From contig JAGLBA010000001.1 of the NCBI GenBank assembly GCA_018260475.1, positions 186,001 through 250,000 on the forward strand: DNA of 64,000 nt, read 5' to 3'. This document shows, piece by piece, positions 1-7,498 of this stretch. Under the pieces are notes generated by a model that was given only the letters and a program-made list of their open reading frames with translations, made no database searches and was not told the DNA's origin. Origin of the DNA: Chryseobacterium sp. (GTDB taxonomy: Bacteria; Bacteroidota; Bacteroidia; Flavobacteriales; Weeksellaceae). Each line of letters starts with the position of its first letter. Position 1 is the first letter of the stretch. The translations under genes and the position numbers were made by a program.

Positions 1-1
1 G

Positions 2-166
2 GTTCTACAACATTTTCATACTGCGGATTTGTTAGGATTCAGGCCGGAAAGTGTCCCATACATCGTCCTTGGAGATACATTTTCTTGGGTAGATATTTTG
101 TGCTACGCCGGAGGTTGCATTATCCTTTTTGTTATCGAAAAAATTTACCGCCCGAAGGCATCGTAA
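2..166 (+). CDS. DUF2809 family membrane protein, C-terminal part (partial)
   Basis: Only the last 54 codons are inside the window; the start lies upstream of base 1. The visible part reads LLGFRPESVPYIVLGDTFSW, then a hydrophobic stretch (DILCYAGGCIILFVIEKIYR) and a TAA stop. This matches the end of the small DUF2809 integral membrane family, which has a 'LLG...T.FSW.DLLAY.lGi' pattern followed by a last transmembrane helix. The biochemical role of the family is not known to me. The end overlaps by about 20 bases the decayed YARHG reading frame on the other strand. The frame is clear; the family assignment is from memory of the motif. Confidence 0.6.
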   Translation, partial: VLQHFHTADLLGFRPESVPYIVLGDTFSWVDILCYAGGCIILFVIEKIYRPKAS

Positions 167-400
167 TGGTCTTCAGCATATTTAATAGCGTTCCAGCAGT
201 AGCACATTTGCTTTTTCTAAAGGCTAAGTTCATTATTCACATTGCACGAGATGGGTATGTAGCAGTCTGTTTGCTCAAAAAAACTACGGTAGGTTTCTAT
301 TTTGAATACGAGGCCGTGCCGTGCAAATACAGAATTTTTATGATCTGAAATCTAATTTCCTCAAATTTCTCAATTGATTTTCCACCAGTTTCTGTGTGGA
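145..400 (-). pseudogene. Remnant of a YARHG-domain protein (frameshifted)
   Basis: On the minus strand, three short pieces in shifting frames join into the end of a YARHG domain. The first is FEEIRFQIIK. The second is NSVFARHGLVFKIETYRSFF, continuing to EQTDCYIPISCNVNNELS. The third is LEKANVLLLERY, followed after another shift by YAEDHYDAFGR and a stop at 145-147. YARHG domains carry the sequence Y/F-ARHG-x-x-F, then WY-x-P (C instead of W here), then a helix of the type seen in the third piece. At least two indels break the frame and no intact start exists upstream, so it is a decaying gene end. The left part, towards 400-500, is too degraded to read with confidence. Confidence 0.5.
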
Positions 401-540
401 AGCAATCTATAAGGTAAGATTTTCATCATGCAAAAAGTTGGGATCGTAGGCAAAAATTCTTGCGTGCAAATTTCACTGTTTTTGAAGGCTATTTACAGCA
501 GATTTAAAAAATACTACGATCCTGAAGCAGGAATGTTAAA

Positions 541-1758
541 TTAAATTATATTTTTCGAATTCAAATCCTGCGCAATCAGCCATGCCTCGCTCCAGCATGC
601 TTGGAAATTGAAACCGCCCGTTACCGCATCGATATCGAGGACTTCGCCTGCGATGTAAAAATTTGGGAGGATTTTCGAGGCCATATTTTTAAAATTTATT
701 TCCTTTAAATCCACACCTCCGGCGGTTACAAATTCATCTTTATAAGTAGATTTTCCGGAAACTTTGAGTTTGTTTTCGCAAAGGAATTCAAGAATTCTTT
801 GTAGTTCTTTAGTAGTAATATTCGAGATGTTTTTCTCAACATCCACTTTTGAAAGCCAAAGAATACGGTGCCAAAACCGCGACGAAATATAGTATATTTT
901 GCTGGCGCCAATTGATTTTTTAGGGTTTGCTTGTCGGAATTTTTTAAAAATATCCTCGGCTTCATCTTTATTTGTCCCGATGAAATTTACTACAATTTCA
1001 AACTGATATTTCAGTGCCGCTAACTCGCGCGCTTTCCACGCCGAAAGTTTTAGAATTGCTGGCCCCGAAAGCCCCCAATGCGTGATGAGCATCGGTCCGG
1101 ATTCTTCCATTTTCAGCGATGGTATGGCCACTTCGGCATTGGTAAAAGTCGTTCCTGGCAGATCATGTAGGACTTCACTTTTGATGTTGAAAGTAAAGAG
1201 CGACGGCACCAGATCTATGGTTTTATGACCTAAACTTTCAAGGATTTTCAAAGATTTGGGCGAACTTCCCGTGGTGTAAATCAGCGTATCGGCTTGGTAA
1301 TCGCCATTATTGGTTTTAATTAGATATTTCCCTCCCCACGGTTGGATTTCCTTTACTCCTGTCTGTGTTTTGACTTCAATTTTTTTAGTGAGAATCTCGT
1401 TTTGCATTGCGTCTATGATGCTCTGGGAATTATTGGTTTCAGGAAATATTCGGTTGTCGTCCTCTATTTTTAGCGCCACATTTCTATTCTCAAACCAATC
1501 CATGGTATCGCCGGGCTGGAATTTACTGAAAACACTTAGCAGCTCCTTGTTTCCACGAGGGTAGAACTTTACCAATTCTCTTGGGTCGAAACAGGCATGG
1601 CTCACATTGCATCGCCCACCACCGGAGATTTTTACCTTCTGTAAAACATCGGTGTTTTGTTCCAAAATAGTGATGTCGAATTGTGTTTCGTCCAAATTTG
1701 CCGCACAGAAAAATCCTGCTGCGCCGCCGCCAATGATGATGATTTTCTTTTTTTCCAT
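541..1758 (-). CDS. BaiN/HI0933-family NAD(P)/FAD-dependent oxidoreductase
   Basis: This is a 405-residue flavoprotein of the HI0933/YhiN/BaiN family. The N-terminal Rossmann FAD motif IIIIGGGAAGFFCA sits at residues 5-18. It is followed by the family signature ISGGGRCNVSH near residue 50 and the C-terminal FAD-contact block TGGFNFQACWSEAW near residue 385. Family members are soluble flavoproteins, mostly of unknown substrate; BaiN acts on bile-acid intermediates in gut bacteria, which should not be assumed here. The ATG at 1758 was chosen because the FAD motif begins right after it and a TAnnTTTG box lies at 1798-1805. A longer open frame upstream has no homologous look. It is divergent from the thioesterase gene. 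Confidence 0.85.
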   Translation of the reverse strand: MEKKKIIIIGGGAAGFFCAANLDETQFDITILEQNTDVLQKVKISGGGRCNVSHACFDPRELVKFYPRGNKELLSVFSKFQPGDTMDWFENRNVALKIEDDNRIFPETNNSQSIIDAMQNEILTKKIEVKTQTGVKEIQPWGGKYLIKTNNGDYQADTLIYTTGSSPKSLKILESLGHKTIDLVPSLFTFNIKSEVLHDLPGTTFTNAEVAIPSLKMEESGPMLITHWGLSGPAILKLSAWKARELAALKYQFEIVVNFIGTNKDEAEDIFKKFRQANPKKSIGASKIYYISSRFWHRILWLSKVDVEKNISNITTKELQRILEFLCENKLKVSGKSTYKDEFVTAGGVDLKEINFKNMASKILPNFYIAGEVLDIDAVTGGFNFQACWSEAWLIAQDLNSKNII

Positions 1759-1797
1759 TTTGAAATGTGCCGAAGTTTCCGATTTCCAGGAACGACA

Positions 1798-1805
1798 CAA
1801 AAATA
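1798..1805 (-). promoter_or_regulatory. Putative -7 promoter box for the BaiN-like gene
   Basis: Read on the minus strand the sequence is TATTTTTG, a match to the Bacteroidota -7 consensus TAnnTTTG, 40 bases upstream of the chosen ATG at 1758. The -33 element is not clear. Confidence 0.45.
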
Positions 1806-1832
1806 CAATTTTTCTACCCGGCTTAGATTGCG

Positions 1833-1840
1833 TATTTTTG
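1833..1840 (+). promoter_or_regulatory. Putative -7 promoter box for the thioesterase gene
   Basis: TATTTTTG matches TAnnTTTG and lies 19 bases before the ATG at 1859, implying a short leader. It forms a divergent promoter pair with 1798-1805. Confidence 0.5.
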
Positions 1841-1858
1841 AGCTTAAAATTTAAGAAA

Positions 1859-2362
1859 ATGTCTTTATTCAAATATAAATTCGAGGTGCGATGGAGTGAT
1901 ATCGATGCCAACCGCCACCTCGCCAACGCCACCTATATGGAGTATTGCGCGCAAACGCGAATGGCCTTCATGAATCGTTATAAAATGGGGCTTGCCCAAT
2001 TGAACCGATGGGGAATTGGGGCGGTGATTTTACACGAACGCTATTCTTTTTTCAAGGAAATTTATGCCGATCAAACTGTGATTGTAACCTTGGAAGTGGG
2101 CGGTTCGTCCGAAGACGCCTCTATTTACCAGTTTGTTCACAAGTTCTACCTCCCGGATGGAACACATTGCGCCACTGCCGAAGCTACGGGCGTTTGGATT
2201 GATATGATGTTGCGAAAATCCACCACGCCGCCGGATGATATTGTAGAGGTTTTAAATGATTTTAAATCTGAAAAGACCAAACTCATGTCCAAAGAAGATA
2301 TCAAAAATCTTCCTTTCCGCCCAGAGAATATTAACCCAGAGGATTTGGTCGTTGGTTTGTAA
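1859..2362 (+). CDS. Acyl-CoA thioesterase, hotdog fold (4HBT)
   Basis: This 167-residue protein has the layout of a YbgC/FadM-like hotdog thioesterase. It has a beta strand FKYKFEVRWSDIDANRHLAN at residues 4-23, in which the catalytic-site Asp of the W-SD-x-D pattern is present, then MEYCAQTRMAF, the usual hotdog helix. Such enzymes cleave acyl-CoA to free acid and CoA in the cytoplasm; the acyl substrate cannot be read from sequence. The ATG at 1859 begins just before the first conserved strand. Upstream in-frame ATGs lie inside the divergent gene and are rejected. The C-terminal 40 residues (SKEDIKNLPFRPENINPEDL) form a family-typical acidic tail. Confidence 0.8.
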   Translation: MSLFKYKFEVRWSDIDANRHLANATYMEYCAQTRMAFMNRYKMGLAQLNRWGIGAVILHERYSFFKEIYADQTVIVTLEVGGSSEDASIYQFVHKFYLPDGTHCATAEATGVWIDMMLRKSTTPPDDIVEVLNDFKSEKTKLMSKEDIKNLPFRPENINPEDLVVGL

Positions 2363-2458
2363 TTTTAGGTTTTAATCTTTCTTAAGATTTCAAAGATAAA
2401 TTTTAATACTATTAGGCAATTATGAAAAGCCAGTATCCAGCCACCAAAAAATAAACGC

Positions 2459-3508
2459 ATGCTTCAAGATAAAAATCCGCAACTCACCCCTGTCTCTTCT
2501 TTGGGAGAATTTGGCCTTATAAAACATCTTACCGAAAATATTAGTTTAAAACAGAAATCTTCCGAAATGGGAGTGGGCGATGATGCCGCAATCCTAAATC
2601 CCGAAGGCAAAAAAATACTTATTTCCACTGATATTTTGGCGGAAGGGGTTCACTTTAATTTAGGCTATGTCCCGCTGAAACACTTGGGTTATAAGGCAGT
2701 AGTGGTCAATCTTTCCGACATTGCCGCTATGAATGCTGAACCTGCACAAATACTAGTTTCTGTGGCTGCCAGTAATCGTTTTCCAGTAGAGGCGTTTGAG
2801 GAGATTTATGCCGGAATTGACCTGGCTTGTAAGCATTATAAAGTTGATTTAGTAGGTGGTGATACCACGAGTTCTAATGCTGGATTAATATTAAGTGTCA
2901 CGGCAATAGGTTTTTCTGAAACCGAAAAAATAGTAAAAAGATCGGGAGCAAAACCTAACGACCTTTTGGTAGTGACGGGCGATTTAGGCGGTGCATATTT
3001 TGGATTACAGATTTTGGAACGGGAACATTCGGTTTTTCTTGCTAATCCGAATATGCAGCCGGAAATGGAGGGCTATGAATATATTCTCGAACGCCAATTA
3101 AAACCTGAAGCACGCACGGATGTCCGCAAAACATTAGATGAATTGGGCGTTCAACCCACTTCTATGATTGATGTTTCAGATGGTCTTGCGTCTGAAATTT
3201 TGCACCTTTCCGATCAAAGCGGAGTGGGTTTTAGACTTTATGAAGAGAAAATCCCACTGGATCCGCAAACTATTAGTACAGCAGATGAATTCAATTTAAA
3301 CCCTGTAATGGCGGCTCTTAATGGTGGTGAAGATTATGAATTACTGTTTACGATTGCAGCCGGAGATTTCGACAAAATTAAAAACCACCCGGATTTCAGT
3401 ATCATAGGACACGCAACAGAAACCCCGGATAATTATCTCGTGGCGCGCGGTTCCGAGGAACTGGTAAAACTCACTGCGCAGGGATGGGATGCGTATTTGA
3501 ATAAATAG
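2459..3508 (+). CDS. thiL: Thiamine-monophosphate kinase
   Basis: ThiL phosphorylates thiamine monophosphate with ATP to give thiamine diphosphate, the last step of the cofactor pathway. The 349 residues start with GEFGLIKHLT and contain GVGDDAAIL near residue 40. The metal-binding block ADxxAM-type sequence LSDIAAMNAEPAQIL lies near residue 88, VGGDTTSS near 130, DVSDGLASE near 238 and GGEDYELLF near 287. All are hallmarks of the PurM/ThiL ATP-binding fold. Length is normal for the family. It is not next to other thiamine genes. Ninety-six bases separate it from the thioesterase and no TPP riboswitch was seen there. Confidence 0.93.
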   Translation: MLQDKNPQLTPVSSLGEFGLIKHLTENISLKQKSSEMGVGDDAAILNPEGKKILISTDILAEGVHFNLGYVPLKHLGYKAVVVNLSDIAAMNAEPAQILVSVAASNRFPVEAFEEIYAGIDLACKHYKVDLVGGDTTSSNAGLILSVTAIGFSETEKIVKRSGAKPNDLLVVTGDLGGAYFGLQILEREHSVFLANPNMQPEMEGYEYILERQLKPEARTDVRKTLDELGVQPTSMIDVSDGLASEILHLSDQSGVGFRLYEEKIPLDPQTISTADEFNLNPVMAALNGGEDYELLFTIAAGDFDKIKNHPDFSIIGHATETPDNYLVARGSEELVKLTAQGWDAYLNK

Positions 3509-3562
3509 TCATAAACTTGCATTGTTTTCCCATTTTTTTAAACTGATTATAATAACGAAGTT

Positions 3563-4627
3563 ATGTACACCACCCAAGAAATCCTCGATATTTACCAACT
3601 CCCGTTTTTGGAACTTGTTTATCGTGCGGCAGAAGTGCACCGCCAGCATCACGATCCCAATAAAGTTCAGATTTCTTCGCTCATTTCCGTGAAAACCGGT
3701 GGCTGTCCGGAAGATTGTGGCTACTGTCCGCAGGCGGCGCGCTACCATACGGAGGTGAAAATTCATGATTTGCTCCCTGTAAGCCAAGTGAAAGCCCAGG
3801 CATTGCGTGCTCGCGAAAACGGAATTTCCCGTGTATGTCTTGGTGCCGCGTGGCGCAATGTGAAGGATGGCAAAGATTTCGACCAAGTGTTAGATATGGT
3901 GCGAGAAGTCACCAAGCTAGATATGGAAGTCTGCTGCACGCTCGGAATGCTCACCGAAAATCAGGCAAAACGATTGGAAGAAGCTGGGCTTTATGCGTAC
4001 AATCACAATATAGACAGTTCCGAAGATTATTACAAAGAGGTAATTTCCACGCGCGCGTTTCACGATCGTATGGAAACGATAGGCAATGTCCGGAAAACCT
4101 CTATCACCCTGTGTTCCGGCGGAATTATAGGGATGGGCGAGAGCGTGGAAGACCGCTGCGGAATGTTGAAAGTTTTGGCAAACATGACGCCGCAACCGGA
4201 AAGCGTGCCGATAAACGCATTAGTGGCCGTAGAAGGGACGCCGCTGCAAGAACAGGAACCCGTGAATATCTTCGAATTTGTGCGTATGGTGGCCACCGCC
4301 CGTATTGTGTTGCCAAAAACCCAAGTGCGGCTTTCGGCGGGGCGCACGGGGCTTTCTCAGGAAGGCCAGGCGCTGTGTTTTTTGGCGGGTGCCAATTCTA
4401 TTTTCGCCGGCGACAAACTCCTGACCACGCCAAATCCTGATGTCAACGAGGACAAAAAACTCTTCGATCTTTTAGGCATAAAACCCCAAAGTCCATTTGA
4501 AAAACATCCAAAACGCGAAGTAGTTCCGGCTGAGGAGTCCAAAATTCAGCCCCTCGGAGAAAAACCGAAATGGACGCGCCCCGGTCACATAATCGAACGC
4601 AACGAAGCCGCCAGAAAAAAAGATTAG
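3563..4627 (+). CDS. bioB: Biotin synthase
   Basis: BioB is a radical-SAM enzyme that inserts sulfur into dethiobiotin. The radical-SAM cluster motif GGCPEDCGYCPQAARYHT (Cys-x3-Cys-x2-Cys) lies near residues 50-66. The YNHNIDSSEDYYKEV segment (near residue 145) and LSAGRTGLSQEGQALCFLAGANSIF with the [2Fe-2S] ligand Arg (near residue 262) are also present. The 354 residues include a slightly long polar tail (KHPKREVVPAEESK...). No other bio genes are adjacent. The coding region is richer in GC than neighbouring intergenic DNA and gives long antisense open frames that are not genes. Confidence 0.96.
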   Translation: MYTTQEILDIYQLPFLELVYRAAEVHRQHHDPNKVQISSLISVKTGGCPEDCGYCPQAARYHTEVKIHDLLPVSQVKAQALRARENGISRVCLGAAWRNVKDGKDFDQVLDMVREVTKLDMEVCCTLGMLTENQAKRLEEAGLYAYNHNIDSSEDYYKEVISTRAFHDRMETIGNVRKTSITLCSGGIIGMGESVEDRCGMLKVLANMTPQPESVPINALVAVEGTPLQEQEPVNIFEFVRMVATARIVLPKTQVRLSAGRTGLSQEGQALCFLAGANSIFAGDKLLTTPNPDVNEDKKLFDLLGIKPQSPFEKHPKREVVPAEESKIQPLGEKPKWTRPGHIIERNEAARKKD

Positions 4628-4692
4628 ATTAGATAAATTCAGTAAAATCAATCAATCTGAGTGAGTATTAACCAAAATTCTGCCCAAAAAAA

Positions 4693-5553
4693 TCACTCCG
4701 CGTGCAGCATTTGCTCCGTAAACGCCGCAAACATCTGAGGATGAATTAGTTCCTGAACATTCAGGTCGATAGACTTTTCCGTTATCACCTCCTCCACATA
4801 ATTTTTCGTGTCGAAATAGCAAAGATCCCACTTCCCGTTATGATATTCCAGAGAGGAAAGATTCTCAATCCAGTCACCTGAGTTTAAATAATGCACGGAG
4901 CCCTTTTCGTTCGTCGCGATTCGGTCTGCCGGCTGGTGTATGTGTCCGCAGATTACAAAATCATAGTGATTGTCTATCGCCAGTTCGATTGCTTTTCCCT
5001 CAAAATCCGCGATAAAGGCCACCGCTTTTTTCACCGAATTCTTTATTTTTTTAGACAAAGAAACCTTCGGACGCCCCATAGATTCCATTAGGAAATTGAT
5101 CGCACGGTTGATCAAAATCAACCAGTCATAACCGATTCCTCCCAGTTTTGCCAAGATTTTAGCCCCGCCTTTCGTCGTATTATCGAATACATCCCCGTGG
5201 AAAATCCAATGTTTCTGGCCATCCATTTCCAGCAGATATTTATCCGTCAGGAATAGGTTTCCCATGCGCAGGTCGGTATATTTTCGCAAGAATTCATCGT
5301 GGTTTCCCGTGATGTAGATCACCTGCGTATCCTTTTTCATCAGTTTGAACAGTTCGCTGATAACCGCCATGTGGGAATTCGGGAAATAGCGTTTCGAGAA
5401 AGCCCATCCATCTATGATGTCACCGTTCAGGATCAGCAGTTTAGGCTTTACAGATTTCAGGTAGGACAGCAGTTCTTTCGCGTGGCAGCCGTAGGTTCCG
5501 AGGTGTATATCAGACAGAATCACCACCTCCACTTCGCGTCTTTTGTTCGGCAT
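4693..5553 (-). CDS. UDP-2,3-diacylglucosamine diphosphatase-like metallophosphoesterase
   Basis: This 286-residue calcineurin-like phosphoesterase has metal-binding motifs in order: LSDIHLGTYG (D-x-H), LNGDIIDGW (GD-x2-D), ITGNHDEFLRK (GNHD), FHGDVFD and CGHIHQPA (GH-x-H). This order and length resemble LpxH-type enzymes, which hydrolyse UDP-2,3-diacylglucosamine in lipid A synthesis at the inner face of the membrane. Bacteroidota often carry more than one paralogue, so the exact substrate is uncertain. The ATG at 5553 (MPNKRREVEV) was chosen; a longer form would need a TTG at 5580. It converges with bioB across a 65-base gap. Confidence 0.75.
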   Translation of the reverse strand: MPNKRREVEVVILSDIHLGTYGCHAKELLSYLKSVKPKLLILNGDIIDGWAFSKRYFPNSHMAVISELFKLMKKDTQVIYITGNHDEFLRKYTDLRMGNLFLTDKYLLEMDGQKHWIFHGDVFDNTTKGGAKILAKLGGIGYDWLILINRAINFLMESMGRPKVSLSKKIKNSVKKAVAFIADFEGKAIELAIDNHYDFVICGHIHQPADRIATNEKGSVHYLNSGDWIENLSSLEYHNGKWDLCYFDTKNYVEEVITEKSIDLNVQELIHPQMFAAFTEQMLHAE

Positions 5554-5580
5554 TTCAGTTTTTTCAAAGTTAAACCCCAA

Positions 5581-6010
5581 AAATGAATTGAAAGTTAAGC
5601 CAAAATTAAGTTTTAATCCACTTGTTTTTTCCGGGGAAGGTTTGGGCGCCTTTTCCGTCCTCCGCTCCCGCTGTTTTGTTCGTCGTTCCTCCTCGCAAAA
5701 CGAGCTCCGCTCAGGCCGGGGCGCACGGGATTCGCAGTCCCGAATGAATTCCCGAGTACCAGCGGTTTATTGTCGGTGCAAAGACTGAAAACCGTTCGCT
5801 CCTCAATTCTCAAAGCGGATAGAAAACCTTCCGAAGCGCATGTTGCCAGAGGATATCTCACAGTAATTTTTGAGCGGTGAGCCAAATCCCCATTGGAACT
5901 TCTATATCAGAAAGCTGCATGTAATTTTTAACCTCACCAAAATATTTCAAGTTAAAAAGTTCTGAATTTTCAAAAACAAACCAGGTACGGCGACTATTCA
6001 GGTATTAACA
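5581..6010. other. Gene-free stretch of about 430 bases with structured, GC-rich core
   Basis: No convincing gene is present. The part at about 5630-5830 is much richer in G+C than its surroundings and holds inverted repeats, including GTTTTG/CAAAAC at 5673-5701 and CGGGA/TCCCG around 5727-5743. An open frame of 90 codons on the minus strand (5613-5885) is rich in Arg, Gly and Ser and resembles no family I recognise; it is probably accidental. The flanks are AT-rich and featureless. Confidence 0.5.
5673..5701. repeat. Imperfect palindrome resembling dispersed GCGAGGA-type repeats
   Basis: GTTTTG and CAAAAC enclose a core that on the minus strand reads CGAGGAGGAACGACGAA. It recalls the widespread dispersed palindromes with core 'TTGCGAGGAACGA...ACGAAGCAA' known from many bacterial genomes. 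Only one copy is visible in the window, so repetition cannot be shown here. Confidence 0.35.
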
Positions 6011-6041
6011 AAAAAACCTCGCAAATAAGTCTTGAGGTTTT
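6011..6041 (-). terminator. Rho-independent-like terminator of pepT
   Basis: The stem AAAACCTC (6013-6020) pairs with GAGGTTTT (6034-6041) around a 13-base loop. Read on the minus strand it ends in a T run, 22 bases after the pepT stop. Confidence 0.65.
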
Positions 6042-6062
6042 AGAATTAATTTTTAAAATGAC

Positions 6063-7328
6063 TTACGCTATTTGTGTTTTATCCGCGGTTGCGATATTTA
6101 CTATGACTTCCACAGCTTTCGCCATGCTTTCCAAGGTCACATATTCATACGGACCGTGGAAATTCATGCCGCCAGCGAAGATGTTCGGACAAGGCAATCC
6201 CATGTAGGAAAGTTGCGCGCCATCGGTCCCACCGCGGATGGCTTTGATTTTCGGTTCTATGTCGGCATCTTTCAGAGCTTGTTCCGCAATATCGATGATG
6301 TGCATTTTACCTTCAAACTGCTGCTTCATGTTGCGATATTGCTCTTTTATTTCGAGTTTTGCCGTATTTTCGCCATGTTTTTGGTTGAATTCAGCTACTT
6401 TTTGCGCCAAAAATTTCTTTCTCGCTTCAAATTTACCGCTATCGTGGTCCCGGATGATGTATTGGATTTTCGCTTCCGAAACATCCGATTTCAAATCTGT
6501 TAGGTGGAAAAACCCTTCAAACCCTTTCGTGGTAGATGGTGTTTCGTTTTCCGGCATAGACTTTATGAAATCTGCTGCCAAAAGCGAAGCGTTTACCATT
6601 TTCCCAAACGCATACCCCGGATGCACGCTGAGTCCATGGATGCTGACCACTGCACCGGCCGCGTTGAAGTTTTCGTATTCCAGTTCGCCCGGTTCGCTGC
6701 CATCCATTGTGTAGGCCCATTCGGCACCGAATTTTTCTACATCAAATTTATGCGCGCCACGCCCGATTTCCTCATCCGGAGTGAACCCGATTGCAATTCT
6801 GCTGTGTTTAATTTCCGGATGTGCCAAAAGATACTCAGCCGCCGTTACGATTTCTGCCAAACCAGCCTTGTCGTCGGCGCCGAGAAGGGTCGTTCCATCA
6901 GTCGTGATGAGGGTTTCACCAATAAATTTCTTTAAACTTTCAAAGTGCGATGCCGAAAGTGTAAAGCCGGTTTCTTTGTTCAAAACTAAGTCTTCGCCGC
7001 TGTAATTTTTCCAAATCTGCGGGTTTACATTTTCACCATTGAAGTCCGGTGAGGTATCATAATGCGCGATGAATCCCACAGTCGGCTGGTTGTCATTTTC
7101 TAAATTGGAAGGAAGATAGGCAAAGATATAGCCATTCTCGTCGATAGATACATCGCTGAGTCCTAATGTTTTCAGTTCTTCAAAAATATAGTTGGCGATG
7201 TCCCATTGTCTTTCTGTGGAAGGTGTGGTTTCGCTTTCAGGATCGCTGGTTGAAAATATTTTGGCGTAAGAAATAAAACGTTTTAGTAGTTTTTCTTTCC
7301 ATTCCGCGGTGAAGTTTATTTTAGACAT
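6063..7328 (-). CDS. pepT: Tripeptide aminopeptidase (peptidase T)
   Basis: This 421-residue M20B metallopeptidase removes N-terminal residues from tripeptides in the cytoplasm. Conserved zinc-site segments are visible: VGFIAHYDTSPDFNGENV near residue 84 (His ligand and Asp), TTLLGADDKAGLAEIV near 145 (bridging Asp), FTPDEEIGRGA near 184 (catalytic Glu pair) and IRGGTDGAQLSYMGLPCPN near 377. The length is normal. It has its own promoter-like box and a terminator, so it is probably monocistronic and divergent from the HMG-CoA lyase gene. Confidence 0.95.
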   Translation of the reverse strand: MSKINFTAEWKEKLLKRFISYAKIFSTSDPESETTPSTERQWDIANYIFEELKTLGLSDVSIDENGYIFAYLPSNLENDNQPTVGFIAHYDTSPDFNGENVNPQIWKNYSGEDLVLNKETGFTLSASHFESLKKFIGETLITTDGTTLLGADDKAGLAEIVTAAEYLLAHPEIKHSRIAIGFTPDEEIGRGAHKFDVEKFGAEWAYTMDGSEPGELEYENFNAAGAVVSIHGLSVHPGYAFGKMVNASLLAADFIKSMPENETPSTTKGFEGFFHLTDLKSDVSEAKIQYIIRDHDSGKFEARKKFLAQKVAEFNQKHGENTAKLEIKEQYRNMKQQFEGKMHIIDIAEQALKDADIEPKIKAIRGGTDGAQLSYMGLPCPNIFAGGMNFHGPYEYVTLESMAKAVEVIVNIATADKTQIA

Positions 7329-7352
7329 GATTTTAGATTAAAAAGTAAAGAA

Positions 7353-7360
7353 CAAAGTTA
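7353..7360 (-). promoter_or_regulatory. Putative -7 promoter box for pepT
   Basis: The minus-strand sequence is TAACTTTG, matching TAnnTTTG, 25 bases upstream of the pepT ATG. Confidence 0.5.
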
Positions 7361-7445
7361 AGGAAATTTTTGTGAGGGAAGGAATGATGGAGGGAGGTAG
7401 AAAAGAAGTGTGGAAGGAGGGAGAGGGTAATTGAGTTCACACAGA

Positions 7446-7476
7446 TTTTGCTTATTGGCTAAAAGTGTTATCTTTG
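7446..7476 (+). promoter_or_regulatory. Putative promoter of the HMG-CoA lyase gene
   Basis: A -33-like TTTTG at 7446-7450 is followed after 18 bases by TATCTTTG at 7469-7476, a full match to the Bacteroidota TTTG / TAnnTTTG promoter. It lies 22 bases ahead of the ATG. This is one of the best promoter matches in the window. Confidence 0.6.
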
Positions 7477-7498
7477 AAATAATCAAATAACAGCGAAA

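Noticed and set aside
85..348. Open frame of 87 codons on the plus strand
   Set aside because: It overlaps the end of the DUF2809 gene in another frame and the decayed YARHG frames on the opposite strand. Its composition is odd and no family is recognised.
428..544. Small plus-strand frame of 38 codons ending KKYYDPEAGMLN
   Set aside because: It looks mildly protein-like but has no promoter box, no family match and runs into the end of the flavoprotein gene on the other strand. Too weak to list.
2363..2458. Possible TPP riboswitch in front of thiL
   Set aside because: The 96-base gap shows no CUGAGA-type or other conserved TPP-aptamer pieces.
3835..4440. 201-codon frame inside bioB
   Set aside because: It is a GC-rich shadow frame on the same strand as a clearly conserved gene; its sequence is Arg-rich and resembles no family.
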